Assembly (NCBI RefSeq): GCF_900113015.1
Contig: NZ_FONV01000004.1
Span: forward strand, 186,001-250,000
Reading direction: 5' to 3'
DNA: 64,000 nt
Source: Actinoplanes philippinensis
Lineage (GTDB): Bacteria; Actinomycetota; Actinomycetes; Mycobacteriales; Micromonosporaceae
Shown: positions 33,300-42,396 of the stretch, piece by piece
How the letters are laid out: every line of letters begins with the position of its first letter
How positions within the stretch are numbered: the stretch's first letter is position 1
Notes under the pieces: model-generated
The model's input: the letters and a program-made list of their open reading frames with translations, nothing else
What the model was told of the DNA's origin: nothing
Database searches by the model: none
Translations under genes and position numbers: made by a program

Positions 33300-33980
33300 A
33301 TGCGCGTGTTGGTGATCGAGGACGAACCCGAGCTGGCGGAGATCCTGCAGCGGGGATTGACGGCTGAGGGCTACACCGTGGACGTCGCCCGCGACGGGCT
33401 GACCGCGCTGGAGCTGGCCCGCTTCGAGGACTACGCGGGCATCCTGCTCGATCTGATGCTGCCGGGCCTGAACGGTTACCGGGTCTGCGCGACGCTGCGG
33501 CGCGAGGGCATCCGTACCCCGATCCTGGTCCTGACCGCCAAGGACGGCGACTATGACCAGATCGAGGCGCTCGACACCGGCGCCGACGACTTCCTGAGCA
33601 AGCCCTTCTCCTATCCGGTGCTGGTCGCGCGGCTGCGGGCGCTGGTGCGCCGGGGGCCGGCCGCCGTTCCGGTCCGGCTGGCCGTCGGCGACCTGGTCCT
33701 GGACCGGGCCGCCCGGACCTGCCACCGCGGCACGGTGCCGATCCCGCTGACACCGCGCGAGTTCGCGATCCTGGACCTGCTGGCGCACCGGGCCGGCGAG
33801 CCGGTGCCGAAGACCGACATCCTGCGCCAGGTCTGGCCCGACGAGGTGGAGGATCCCAATCTGGTCGAGGTACGGGTGGGCCGGCTGCGCCGCAAGGTGG
33901 ATCTGCCGTTCGGGCGCAACAGCCTGTGCACGGTCCGGGGCGTCGGCTACCGGCTGGTCGACGATCGCGCCCGAGGATGA
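33300..33980 (+). CDS. OmpR-family response regulator
   Basis: Protein of 226 residues: receiver domain with IEDEPELAEIL, phospho-Asp in GILLDLMLPG, and Lys in DFLSKPFS; then a winged helix (LTPREFAILDLLAHRAGEPVPKTDILRQVWPDEVEDPNLVEVRVGRLRRKVD). ATG 33300 begins the conserved MRVLVIEDE; an in-frame GTG 27 bp upstream is possible. Stop and kinase start overlap (ATGA). Confidence 0.92.
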   Translation: MRVLVIEDEPELAEILQRGLTAEGYTVDVARDGLTALELARFEDYAGILLDLMLPGLNGYRVCATLRREGIRTPILVLTAKDGDYDQIEALDTGADDFLSKPFSYPVLVARLRALVRRGPAAVPVRLAVGDLVLDRAARTCHRGTVPIPLTPREFAILDLLAHRAGEPVPKTDILRQVWPDEVEDPNLVEVRVGRLRRKVDLPFGRNSLCTVRGVGYRLVDDRARG

Positions 33981-35458
33981 TCCGGTTGCCGTCCGGCGGG
34001 CGACGGTCGGTGCGGGCGCGGTCCGCGGTCGCCGCAGCAGCAGCAGCGGCCGTGGTGCTGGTGGGCGGCGGCCTCTGGGCCCGTCACCTGGTCGGGCAGC
34101 AGCAGCTCGAAGCCGGCCTGCAGAGCGCGGTGCGGCAGGCCAACGCCATGGGCCTGGCAGTGGTCAGCCATCCCGGCCGGGGTGCGCTGGAACTGCAGCA
34201 GTCCTTCTATCCCGACGTGACGTTCGAGGTGGTCGACACCCACGGTGCGCTGCTGACCGGCAGCAGCGACCTGGAGCCGTACCGCACCGGTGGGCGGGCC
34301 GTCATGCCGCCGGCGGATCCGCTGCCCGCGACGACCGTGATGGATGTGCCGGAGACGTACGCGTCGGTACGGCTGGCGGACCGGCCGGGGCGCAACCCCC
34401 TCGACGGCCGGACGGTGACCGGCGTGCGCGTCCTCGTCGACCAGGCAGACTACAGCGTGCCTCCGGGGCCGGACGGGATCACCGCCGCCCCGATCGCGGT
34501 GTACGTGGTGGTCACTCCGCTGGCGGCCGAGCGCGCGGTGGCGACGGCCGACCGGGTGCTGCTTCTCGCCGTACCCCTGGCTGTCGCTCTGGTGGCCCTG
34601 GTCGCGTGGCTGGCCGCCCGCCGGGCGCTGCGCCCGGTCGAGGCGATCCGGGCCCGTACCGCGGAGGTGACGGCGAGCCGCCTGTCCGACCGGGTCGCGG
34701 TGCCGGCCACCGGCGACGAGATCGCGGCGCTGGCGGTCACCATCAACGCGATGCTGGAACGGCTGGAACGGGCCGACCGGGCGCAGCGCCGGATGGTCTC
34801 CGACGCCGCGCACGAGCTGCGCAGTCCGCTGGCGAGCCTGCGGGCCGGCCTGGAGGTGGCGCTGGCCTACCCGGACCGCACGGACTGGCCGGCGGCCGCG
34901 GCGTCCGCGGTGGCCCAGGCGCAGCGGCTCACCACCCTCGCCGACGACCTGTTGCTGCTGGCCCGCCTGGACGCGGGCACTGCGCGGCCGCAGCCGGAGA
35001 CCGAGGTCGAGCTGGTGGCGCTGCTGACCCGGATCGCCGCGGAGACCGTGACCCGCGACGGGGTCACCGTGACCTGCCGGGAGCATCCGCCGGTACGGGT
35101 ACGGCTCGGTCGCTCGGCGATCGAGCGGATCATGCGCAACCTGCTCGACAATGCCGTCCGTCATGCCGGGGGCCGTGTCGAGATCGGAGTCGGCGTCTCG
35201 CCGGCCGGCTCCGGGCGGATACGCCTGCGGGTCGAGGTCGAGGACGACGGTCCCGGCATCGCCCCGGCCGACCGCGAGCGGATCTTCGACCGGTTCACCC
35301 GGCTGGACGCCGCCCGCGACCGGGACGCGGGTGGCACCGGTCTCGGACTGTCGCTCGCGCGCGAGCTGGCAGCGCAGCTCGACGGCACGCTGCGGGTGGC
35401 CGACCGGCCGTTGCCGGGCACGACGCTGGAGCTGACGGTGACCGCGGCCGTCGCGTGA
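33977..35458 (+). CDS. sensor histidine kinase
   Basis: Protein of 493 residues: TM1 at about 16-38, exterior sensor domain (about 40-190), TM2 at about 192-215, HAMP, HisKA with VSDAAHELRSPLASLRAGLE, and HATPase with NLLDNAVRHAGG, EDDGPGIAPADRERIFDRF and GGTGLGLSLARELA. An orthodox kinase partner of the preceding regulator. The small repeat-peptide gene starts 184 bp downstream with nothing recognisable between; whether this system controls it is unknown. Confidence 0.92.
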   Translation: MIRLPSGGRRSVRARSAVAAAAAAAVVLVGGGLWARHLVGQQQLEAGLQSAVRQANAMGLAVVSHPGRGALELQQSFYPDVTFEVVDTHGALLTGSSDLEPYRTGGRAVMPPADPLPATTVMDVPETYASVRLADRPGRNPLDGRTVTGVRVLVDQADYSVPPGPDGITAAPIAVYVVVTPLAAERAVATADRVLLLAVPLAVALVALVAWLAARRALRPVEAIRARTAEVTASRLSDRVAVPATGDEIAALAVTINAMLERLERADRAQRRMVSDAAHELRSPLASLRAGLEVALAYPDRTDWPAAAASAVAQAQRLTTLADDLLLLARLDAGTARPQPETEVELVALLTRIAAETVTRDGVTVTCREHPPVRVRLGRSAIERIMRNLLDNAVRHAGGRVEIGVGVSPAGSGRIRLRVEVEDDGPGIAPADRERIFDRFTRLDAARDRDAGGTGLGLSLARELAAQLDGTLRVADRPLPGTTLELTVTAAVA

Positions 35459-35642
35459 CAGGCCGGCCGGGCAGTCCTCTGTGATCGCGCGCGGAAAGGA
35501 CCGCGGCCACGCCGCCGGCTCCGGCGTCCGTCGGCTTCCCGTCGACCGGACGAGGGCTCGTCGCATGAAGTGATCGTGGCCGGGTATGAGCCGGCTGACG
35601 GCTTTCGACATCGCGAGAGCCCCGGCCAGGCGAGGGATCTTC

Positions 35643-35897
35643 ATGACACTCAGCAACGACGACATCAGCTCCGGTCCGGCCGACCCGTCGGACGAGGGAC
35701 CGGCCGACGGCGGCGCCGACCCGATCGGTCACGACGGTGGCGCGGACGGCGGCGCCTCCGGTGAGGGCCCGGCGGACGGCGGCGCCGACCCGGGCACGCA
35801 CGACGGCGGCGCCGACGGTGGCGCGGCGGAGGAGGGACCGGCCGACGGCGGGGCCGACGTGGCCGGTCATGACGGTGGCGCCGACGGCAGCGCCTGA
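35643..35897 (+). CDS. three-repeat Gly/Asp/His-rich peptide, candidate modified-peptide precursor
   Basis: Protein of 84 residues. A 17-residue head (MTLSNDDISSGPADPSD) is followed by three 23-residue repeats, each reading roughly EGPADGGADPxxHDGGADGG. Each repeat has exactly one His, at 30, 53 and 76, always before DGGADG. There is no Cys, Lys, Arg, Phe, Trp or Tyr in the peptide. ATG 35643 follows GAGGGAT; an ATG 57 bp upstream is possible but gives a basic, dissimilar extension. It ends 12 bp before the JmjC oxygenase gene, so the two form an operon. Repeated identical cores next to a peptide-hydroxylase-type enzyme suggest a RiPP-like precursor; a Ca2+-binding acidic protein is the main alternative. 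Confidence 0.65.
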   Translation: MTLSNDDISSGPADPSDEGPADGGADPIGHDGGADGGASGEGPADGGADPGTHDGGADGGAAEEGPADGGADVAGHDGGADGSA

Positions 35898-35909
35898 GAC
35901 GGTCCCCGG

Positions 35910-37145
35910 ATGACCACGACCCAGAACCGGCCGGCCACCGCTCTGTCCCGGGTGATCTCCGTCGCCGCGGACGAGTTCGCCGCCACCCACTGGGGCCGGG
36001 AGCCGCTGCTGTCCCGGGCCGCCGACCTCGGCGGCCCGGACGGTTTCACCGGCCTGCTCTCCCCGCCCGCCGTGGACGAGCTGCTCAGCCGGCGTGGGCT
36101 GCGGACCCCGTTCGTGCGGGTGGCCCGGCAGGGCAAGGTGCTGCCCGGCGGCCGCTACACCGGCGGCGGGGGCGTCGGCGCGGAGATCTCCGACCAGGTC
36201 CTCGACGAGCAGATCATGCGGTTGTACGCCGACGGCGCGACAGTGGTCCTGCAGGGCCTGCACCGGCTGTGGCCGCCGCTGATCGACTTCGCCGGCCGCC
36301 TGGGCGCCGACCTGCGCCGCCCGCTGCAGATCAACGCCTATCTGACCCCGCCGTCGAGTCAGGGTTTCAGCACCCACTACGACACTCACGACGTGTTCGT
36401 GCTGCAGGTCGACGGCACCAAGCAGTGGCACATCCATCCGCCGGTGCTGCCCGATCCGCTGGAACGGCAGCCGTGGGGCGGCCGCGCCGACGAGGTGGCC
36501 GCCACCGCCCAGGGCGAACCGGCGCTCGACGTGGTCCTGGCCCCCGGCGATGCCCTCTACCTGCCACGAGGCTGGCTGCACTCGGCGCGAGCGCTCGGCG
36601 GCCGGTCGCTGCACCTGACCGTCGGCATCCGCGGCCTGACCCGGTACGCCCTGGTCGAGGAACTGCTCACGCTGGCGATGGCCGACCCCCGGCTGCGGGC
36701 GACGCTCCCGTACGGCTTCGACCCCACCGATCCGGACGCGGTCAGCGGTGAGCTGGCCGAGACCGTCGACGCGCTGCGTTCCTGGCTCACCACCGTGGAA
36801 CCGGCGCAGCTCGCCGATCGGCTGCGACAGCGATCCTGGCCGGCGTCCCGCCCGGCGCCGCTCAGCCCCCTCGCGCAGCTCGACTTCGCCGACGCGCTCG
36901 GACCGTCCAGCGCGGTGACCGTGCGTCCGGGCCTGCCGTGGCGGCTCGGCCGGCAGCCTGACGGCCAGGTGACGCTGCAGTCCACCGATCGTTCGCTGAC
37001 CTTCCCGGGGTTCTGCGAGCCGGCGCTGCGCCTCGTCCTCGACGGCGCCCCGCACCGGGTCGGCGATCTTCCGCTGGACGACGACGCCGACCGTCTGGTG
37101 CTGATCCGGCGGCTGCTCACCGAGGGGGTCCTGGTGCCCGCGTGA
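35910..37145 (+). CDS. JmjC (cupin_8) 2-oxoglutarate/Fe(II) oxygenase, ribosomal-oxygenase-like
   Basis: Protein of 411 residues. The JmjC barrel spans about 95-245 and has the iron triad H156-x-D158 (STHYDTHDVFVLQ) and H224 (LYLPRGWLHSA). Lys171 in DGTKQWHIHPP is the usual 2-oxoglutarate anchor. A helical dimer-like region and a C-terminal winged-helix-like part (LIRRLLTEGVLV) follow, giving the same overall layout as YcfD/RoxA, MINA53 and NO66. Those enzymes hydroxylate Arg or His in ribosomal proteins, and related FIH acts on Asn/Asp/His in repeats. The adjacent repeat peptide with one His per unit is its likely substrate (inference). Confidence 0.85.
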   Translation: MTTTQNRPATALSRVISVAADEFAATHWGREPLLSRAADLGGPDGFTGLLSPPAVDELLSRRGLRTPFVRVARQGKVLPGGRYTGGGGVGAEISDQVLDEQIMRLYADGATVVLQGLHRLWPPLIDFAGRLGADLRRPLQINAYLTPPSSQGFSTHYDTHDVFVLQVDGTKQWHIHPPVLPDPLERQPWGGRADEVAATAQGEPALDVVLAPGDALYLPRGWLHSARALGGRSLHLTVGIRGLTRYALVEELLTLAMADPRLRATLPYGFDPTDPDAVSGELAETVDALRSWLTTVEPAQLADRLRQRSWPASRPAPLSPLAQLDFADALGPSSAVTVRPGLPWRLGRQPDGQVTLQSTDRSLTFPGFCEPALRLVLDGAPHRVGDLPLDDDADRLVLIRRLLTEGVLVPA

Positions 37146-37267
37146 CCGGCTCGGGTACGGCGGGCGAGCGCACCGGGCGGCCCGGTCGGCGGATTTCCGG
37201 GGCGCCGGACCGACACCGCCCGCCGGCCGGGGACGGCTCGTGGGCCCGGCGCGGCCGGCGTCGCCGG

Positions 37268-38023
37268 TCAGCGCCCGAGCCATCCGCCGTCCACCGGCAG
37301 GACCACTCCGGAGACGTAGTCGGAGGCCGCCGAGCTGAGGAAGACGGCGCTGCCACCGAGGTCACCGCCCTGTCCCCATCGACCGGCCGGGATCCGTTCC
37401 AGGATCGAGCGTGACCGGTCGGGGTCGTCGCGCAGCGCGGCGGTGTTGTCGGTGGCTATGTAGCCGGGGGCGATGGCGTTGACGTTCACGCCACGGCCGG
37501 CCCACTCGTTGGCCAGCGCCCGGGTGAGCCCGGCGATCCCGGACTTGGCGGCGGCGTACCCGGGCACGTTGATCCCGCCCTGGAAGCTCAGCAGGCTCGC
37601 CGTGAAAATGATCTTGCCGTGGCCGCGGGCCAGCATCGGCGCGGCGACCAGCTGGGTGAGTACGAACTGGCTGGACAGGTCGACTTCGAGCACCCGGTCC
37701 CACCACTGCAGCGGGTGCCGCTCCGCGGGGGCGCGCTCGATGATGCCGGCGTTGTTGATCAGGATGTCCGGAGCCCGGCGGGCCAGGTCGCCGCCGAGTT
37801 CGGCGACGGCCGCCCGGTCGGCGAAGTCGACGGCGCGGGCCTCGAAGGAGCGGCCCCGGTCCCGCACCGTTCGCGCGACCTCGTCACCGTCGGTCAGGTG
37901 TGCGCTCACGCCGATGATGTCCGCCCCGGCGGCGGCCAGCGCCTCGGCCATCGCGCGTCCGATCCCGCGGCGCGCGCCGGTGACGACCGCGAGCCGCCCG
38001 CTCAGGTCGAACAGGGAGCTCAT
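37268..38023 (-). CDS. short-chain dehydrogenase, 2-keto-3-deoxy-sugar-acid dehydrogenase type
   Basis: Protein of 251 residues: cofactor loop TGARRGIG, NNAG, catalytic Ser in FTASLLSF and YAAAKSG with Tyr/Lys. It is closest in style to KduD/2-deoxy-D-gluconate 3-dehydrogenases (SDRs of the FDLSGRLAVVTGARRGIG...VDGGWLGR type). In L-fucose oxidation a KduD-like SDR oxidises 2-keto-3-deoxy-L-fuconate to the diketo acid. Coupled by a 4-bp overlap to the Zn-dehydrogenase gene and divergent from the sugar importer operon. Confidence 0.85.
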   Translation of the reverse strand: MSSLFDLSGRLAVVTGARRGIGRAMAEALAAAGADIIGVSAHLTDGDEVARTVRDRGRSFEARAVDFADRAAVAELGGDLARRAPDILINNAGIIERAPAERHPLQWWDRVLEVDLSSQFVLTQLVAAPMLARGHGKIIFTASLLSFQGGINVPGYAAAKSGIAGLTRALANEWAGRGVNVNAIAPGYIATDNTAALRDDPDRSRSILERIPAGRWGQGGDLGGSAVFLSSAASDYVSGVVLPVDGGWLGR

Positions 38024-39048
38024 CGGTGGTTCTCCTGCCCGGCGACATCCACCAGAATCTTCATGGCCCGGCCGGCGGACAGGTCCGCCAGGGCGCCGGC
38101 GGTGTCGTCGAGCGCCACGACACCGGAGATGAGCTGCCGTGCCGGGATGACGCCCTCGTCGAGCAGGGTGATCGCGCGCTCGAAGTCGGATCGCTGATAG
38201 ACCCGGGCGCCGAGCAGGCGTAGTTCACGCCAGAAGACCCGCTGCAGGTCGATCTCGCGGGCGGCCGCGTGGATGGCGACGATGACGATGGTGCCCCGGA
38301 CCCTGGCCAGGGCCGTGGCGCCGCGAGCCGCGGCGGCCGCGCCGGAGACCTCGAAGACCACGTCGGCGCCGTTGCCGGCGGTGCGGCGGTCGACCTCGGC
38401 GGCCAGCCCGTTCTCCGGATCGAGCACGTCGAGGCCGAGCGAGGCGATCAGGGCGCGGCGTGTCGGGTCGATCTCGCCCACCAGGACCCGCGCCCCGGCG
38501 TGGCGTGCCACGGTGGCGATCAGCACGCCGATCGGGCCACCGCCCAGGACGACGGCGTGATCTCCGGGCTGCAGGCCGGAGCGGCGGACGTCGTGCAGCG
38601 CGACGGCCACCGGCTCGACCAGGGCGGCCGTGCGCAGGTCGAGGCCCGGTGGCAGGGGCACCGCGATCGAGGCCGGCACGGTCCAGCGCTGCTGCAGCGC
38701 GCCGGCGGCGTCGATGCCGACGAACGTCAGGTTCTGGCAGATGTGCTGATGACCGGCCAGACAGGCGGCACAGGAGTTGTCCCAGATCAGGGGCATGACG
38801 GTGAGGGGATCGCCGACCGCCCACCCGGTCACGCCGGCGCCGACGGCCGCCACGGTGCCGGAGGCCTCGTGCCCGAAGATCAGCGGCGTGCTGACCCGGG
38901 CGTCCATGTCACCGTGGGCGATGTGCAGGTCGGTGCCGCACAGTCCGCAGTAGGCGACGGCGATCTGCAGCTCGCCGGGCCCGGGCGGCTCGACGTCGAC
39001 CGGGACGGTCCGCAGCCGGCCCGCGCCCTCGTATGCCGTGCCTCGCAT
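38020..39048 (-). CDS. zinc-dependent medium-chain alcohol/polyol dehydrogenase
   Basis: Protein of 342 residues. Catalytic zinc ligands: CGLCGTDLH and GHEASGTV. The structural zinc lobe reads NSCAACLAGHQHIC, one Cys short of the usual four. The Rossmann motif is VVLGGGPIGVLIA and Asp/Glu after it (GEIDPTRR) favours NAD. Threonine/sorbitol-dehydrogenase-like. In the pathway it could oxidise a sugar, a keto-deoxy acid or lactaldehyde. First gene of a two-gene operon divergent from the CUT1 importer. Confidence 0.85.
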   Translation of the reverse strand: MRGTAYEGAGRLRTVPVDVEPPGPGELQIAVAYCGLCGTDLHIAHGDMDARVSTPLIFGHEASGTVAAVGAGVTGWAVGDPLTVMPLIWDNSCAACLAGHQHICQNLTFVGIDAAGALQQRWTVPASIAVPLPPGLDLRTAALVEPVAVALHDVRRSGLQPGDHAVVLGGGPIGVLIATVARHAGARVLVGEIDPTRRALIASLGLDVLDPENGLAAEVDRRTAGNGADVVFEVSGAAAAARGATALARVRGTIVIVAIHAAAREIDLQRVFWRELRLLGARVYQRSDFERAITLLDEGVIPARQLISGVVALDDTAGALADLSAGRAMKILVDVAGQENHR

Positions 39049-39079
39049 GCGACCTCACTCCCCCGGGTCGAATCGACCC

Positions 39080-39109
39080 TTGCAAACGTCATACGTATGC
39101 CCTTATATT
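39080..39109 (+). promoter_or_regulatory. promoter with TCATACGTATG operator before the CUT1 sugar operon
   Basis: TTGCAA (39080-39085) and TATATT (39104-39109) are separated by 18 bp. The palindrome CATACGTATG (39090-39099) occupies the spacer, so a bound repressor would block RNA polymerase. The core TCATAC-n-TATG recurs at 46250-46260 before the second importer operon. A FadR-type GntR regulator (45399-46169) is the best candidate binder. Confidence 0.7.
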
Positions 39110-39162
39110 TCGCGTCGATGAACGTGGCGTCAATAAGGAAGATTCAGAAAAGGGACGACGAC

Positions 39163-40527
39163 ATGGTCCGTTTCACCCGCGCTTCCCGCTTCCGTTCCGT
39201 CGTGACAGCCATCGGCGGCGCCGGCGTGCTCGCCCTCGCCCTTGCCGGCTGCGGCGGCGATGACAGTGGCCCCACCACCGGCTCCTACGGATTCCCCCAG
39301 GTCGCCCAGGACGAGAAGGCGACCATCACGGTCTGGGTGGACGCGGACCGCACCAAGGCCACCGACGCCTTCAAGAAGGCCCATCCCGAGGTGCCGATCG
39401 AGGTCGTGACCTACGACGGGTCGGCGAACGGCTCCAACTCGTTCCGTACCAAGATTCAGCTCTTCGACCGTGCCGGCAGCGGCTGGCCCGATGTCGTCTT
39501 CTCGACCCAGAACAACGACGCGGCCTGGGCGAGCCAGAAGAGCAACGGCAAGCAGGCCTTCGCCGCCGAACTCAGTGGCGGGCTCGTGGCCGGGGAGACC
39601 CTCGACAAGTTCACCGCGGGCGCGCTGAACCCGTGCACCGTGGAGGGCAAGGTCTACTGCCTGCGCAACGACCTCGCCCAGGCGGTGTTCTGGTACAACA
39701 AGACGCTGCTGGACCAGTTCGGCTATCAGGTGCCGGCGACCTGGGAGGACTATCAGGCGCTCGGCGAGAAGGTCGCCCGGGAGCACCCCGGATACATCGT
39801 CGGCACCGTCGGCGACGCGTGGACCCCGGAGGTCTTCTTCTGGGGCAGCAAGTGCCAGGCGAACGGAATCACCGGGCCCAAGGCCGTCACCGTGAACACC
39901 ACGACGCCGCAGTGTCAGCGCGCCGCCGGCATGCTCGACACGCTGATCAAGAACGGCACCACACCCAACATCAGCGTCTTCACCCCCGAGTTCGTGCAGA
40001 AGTACTCCGGCAAGGTGCTCACGATGCCCGGCCCGGCCTGGTACGCGGGCGCCATCTTCAACAACCCGGAGTCCCTCAACGTGCCCGCCGGGCAGCTCGG
40101 GGTGGCCGCGCCACCGGCGTGGCGGGGTGAGGAGGCCGTCACGGGCAACGTCGGCGGCGGCACGTGGTTCATCAGCAGCCACTCGAAGAACCTGAAGGCC
40201 GCCGAGACCTTCGCGCGCTTCGCCACCACCGCCGACGAGTACCAGGTGCAGGTCGCGCCGGGCTATCCCGCGTATGCCCCCGCCGCCGAGAAGTGGATCG
40301 CCAAGCAGGAGTCGAGCGGCTACTACGCCACCGATCTGAAACCGGTGGTCACCGCGGGCACGCTGATCTGGAGCGGCTGGGGTTCGGGGATCTTCAGCCA
40401 GGAGGCCATCTGGGCCAAGACGATCACGCCGGCGCTCGCCGACGGCAAGAGCCTGGTCGCGCTGCTTCCCGAGTGGCAGACGGCGATCAAGAACCAGGCC
40501 CAGGTCGACGGGTACACCGTCCAGTGA
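39163..40527 (+). CDS. CUT1-family sugar-binding lipoprotein
   Basis: Protein of 454 residues with a lipobox signal (VLALALAGCGG, Cys at about 30) and a family-1 solute-binding fold: ATITVWVDADRTKATDAFKKAHPEVPIEVVTYDG, WPDVVFSTQNNDAAWASQ, YCLRNDLAQAVFWYNKTLLDQFGYQVPATWEDYQALG. Two further Cys pairs (NPCTVEGKVYC, SKCQ...PQC) probably form disulfides. It delivers a sugar or oligosaccharide to the two permeases that follow. ATG 39163 follows AGGGACGACG. Substrate inferred from the catabolic genes downstream. Confidence 0.9.
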   Translation: MVRFTRASRFRSVVTAIGGAGVLALALAGCGGDDSGPTTGSYGFPQVAQDEKATITVWVDADRTKATDAFKKAHPEVPIEVVTYDGSANGSNSFRTKIQLFDRAGSGWPDVVFSTQNNDAAWASQKSNGKQAFAAELSGGLVAGETLDKFTAGALNPCTVEGKVYCLRNDLAQAVFWYNKTLLDQFGYQVPATWEDYQALGEKVAREHPGYIVGTVGDAWTPEVFFWGSKCQANGITGPKAVTVNTTTPQCQRAAGMLDTLIKNGTTPNISVFTPEFVQKYSGKVLTMPGPAWYAGAIFNNPESLNVPAGQLGVAAPPAWRGEEAVTGNVGGGTWFISSHSKNLKAAETFARFATTADEYQVQVAPGYPAYAPAAEKWIAKQESSGYYATDLKPVVTAGTLIWSGWGSGIFSQEAIWAKTITPALADGKSLVALLPEWQTAIKNQAQVDGYTVQ

Positions 40528-40529
40528 CG

Positions 40530-41456
40530 ATGGTCGGCGACACCGCCCCCGTGGCGGCCGTGCCGAGGCAGGGGGCGGCTCCACGGCCGCCCGTCGCCCG
40601 GCACGGCACGATGAGCTACGCCTTCGTCTCGGTGTACGTGGTCCTGATGATCGCCTTCGGGATCGGGCCGGCTCTCTACGCCCTGTACCTGGCGTTGACC
40701 GACGCCTCCGGCGGTTTCGCCGGGCTGGACAACTTCACCCGGGTCACCGGCGATTTCCGGTTCTGGCCGGCGGTCACCCACGTGGCCCTCTACCTGGTCA
40801 TCTGGCTCGTCGCCCTGGTCGTGCTGGTGACCCTGCTGGCGGTCGTGGTGCACACGATCCGGGTGCGCTGGCTCAGCCGTACCCTCCGATTCGTCTTCTA
40901 CCTGCCGGGAGCCCTGGCCGGGGCGTCGAGCGTGCTGCTGTGGCTGTTCGTCCTCGATCCGACGGCCGGTCCGGCGGGCGGCCTGCTACGGCTGCTCGGC
41001 TTCGAGAGTTTCATCCAGGTGATCGTGCCGGGCAACCTGCCGGTGATCTTCGCCGTGATCGCCTTCTGGACCGGCGCGGGCGGCTGGATCGTGATCATGT
41101 ACGGCGCCCTCAACAACATCAGCAACGAGGTGATCGAGGCCGCCCGGATGGACGGCGCCGGCGCCGCGCAGATCGCCTGGCGCATCCAGCTGCCGATGCT
41201 GCGCAAGTGGATCTCGTACATGGGCATCATGTCGCTCGCGGCCGGCACTCAGCTGTTCGTCGAGCCGCAGCTGTTGTCCCAGGCCAGCAACGCGGTCGTG
41301 CCGAACGACTACTCGCTCAACCAGCTCGGCTACCAGTACGCGTTCCAGCAGAACGATTTCAACGGGGCGGCGGCGATCTCCCTGCTGCTGCTCGTCGTCG
41401 CCCTGGCGCTGTCGGCCGTCTTCGTGACGCGCGGCGGCCTGTTCGAGCGGGACTGA
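40530..41456 (+). CDS. CUT1 sugar ABC permease (MalF type)
   Basis: Protein of 308 residues with six TM helices and the EAA loop EAARMDGAGAAQIAWRIQLPML that contacts the ATPase. The ATG lies 3 bp after the binding-protein stop; a GTG at 40524 overlapping the stop is also possible. No ATPase gene occurs in this operon, so the pair likely uses a shared MsiK-type ATPase. Confidence 0.9.
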   Translation: MVGDTAPVAAVPRQGAAPRPPVARHGTMSYAFVSVYVVLMIAFGIGPALYALYLALTDASGGFAGLDNFTRVTGDFRFWPAVTHVALYLVIWLVALVVLVTLLAVVVHTIRVRWLSRTLRFVFYLPGALAGASSVLLWLFVLDPTAGPAGGLLRLLGFESFIQVIVPGNLPVIFAVIAFWTGAGGWIVIMYGALNNISNEVIEAARMDGAGAAQIAWRIQLPMLRKWISYMGIMSLAAGTQLFVEPQLLSQASNAVVPNDYSLNQLGYQYAFQQNDFNGAAAISLLLLVVALALSAVFVTRGGLFERD

Positions 41457-41459
41457 ACC

Positions 41460-42368
41460 ATGACCTCTGTGACCACCGGCTCCCCCACCCGCGGGCCGGG
41501 CCTCAGCGGCTGGAGCGGCCGGACGATCATCACCGTGATGGTGACGGTGTTCGTGCTGTTCTTCGCCGTCCCCATGCTGTGGCTGCTGCTGGCCACCACC
41601 AAGACCGCGCGGGACCTGATCGTCGGCGCCCCGTTCACGCCCGGCAGTGCCGACGGCCTCGCCACCAACTGGAACCAGCTGTTCGCCTTCCAGGACGGTG
41701 CGGTCACCACCTGGATCGCGAACTCGGCCGGGTACGCCGTCGGCGCCCTGGTCATCACGCTGTTCGCGAGCATCCCGGCGGGCTACGCGCTGGCGCTGAC
41801 CGAGTTCCGGTTCCGGCGGGCGCTGCTCGTGCTGACCCTGGTCATCATGTTGATCCCGAACACCGCGCTGGTGCTGCCGATCTTCCTCGAGCTCAACGCG
41901 GCAGGACTGATCGGCAGCCCGCTGTCGGTGATCCTGCCCATGTCGTTCTTCCCGTTCGGGGTCTACCTGACCTACATCTACTTCTCCACGAGCATTCCCC
42001 GTGACCTGCTCGCCGCCGCCCGGATCGACGGATGCCGGGAGTGGCAGGTCTTCACCAGGGTGGCCCTGCCGCTGGCAGCGCCGATCGTCGCGCTGGTGGC
42101 GTTCTTCAGCTTCGTGCAGAACTGGAACAACTTCTTCCTGCCGTTCGTGATGCTGCCCTCCAGCGAGGGCTATCCGGTGCAGGTCGGGCTGACCTCTCTG
42201 CTCGCCTCGACGCCGGCGTTCAACCCCAGCTCCGCCGGATCACAATCGGTGCAGCTGCCGACCCTGGCCCTGGCGACCGTGGTCTCGGTGTTGCCGGTGC
42301 TCATCGTCTTTCTAGTGTCACAGCGCTTCCTGGTCGCCGGCATGACGGCCGGCGGGACCAAGGAGTGA
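41460..42368 (+). CDS. CUT1 sugar ABC permease (MalG type)
   Basis: Protein of 302 residues, six TM helices, with the EAA-like loop AARIDGCREWQVFTRVALPLAAP. It starts 3 bp after the previous gene. Typical second permease; partner of the MalF-type subunit. Confidence 0.9.
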   Translation: MTSVTTGSPTRGPGLSGWSGRTIITVMVTVFVLFFAVPMLWLLLATTKTARDLIVGAPFTPGSADGLATNWNQLFAFQDGAVTTWIANSAGYAVGALVITLFASIPAGYALALTEFRFRRALLVLTLVIMLIPNTALVLPIFLELNAAGLIGSPLSVILPMSFFPFGVYLTYIYFSTSIPRDLLAAARIDGCREWQVFTRVALPLAAPIVALVAFFSFVQNWNNFFLPFVMLPSSEGYPVQVGLTSLLASTPAFNPSSAGSQSVQLPTLALATVVSVLPVLIVFLVSQRFLVAGMTAGGTKE

Positions 42369-42396
42369 GGGCCCTCTCTTGCCACAAGGAGCACGG

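Noticed and set aside
35586..35642. Upstream ATG of the repeat-peptide gene as a longer leader.
   Set aside because: The extension is basic and unlike the rest, and the ATG at 35643 has the better Shine-Dalgarno; kept only as an alternative.
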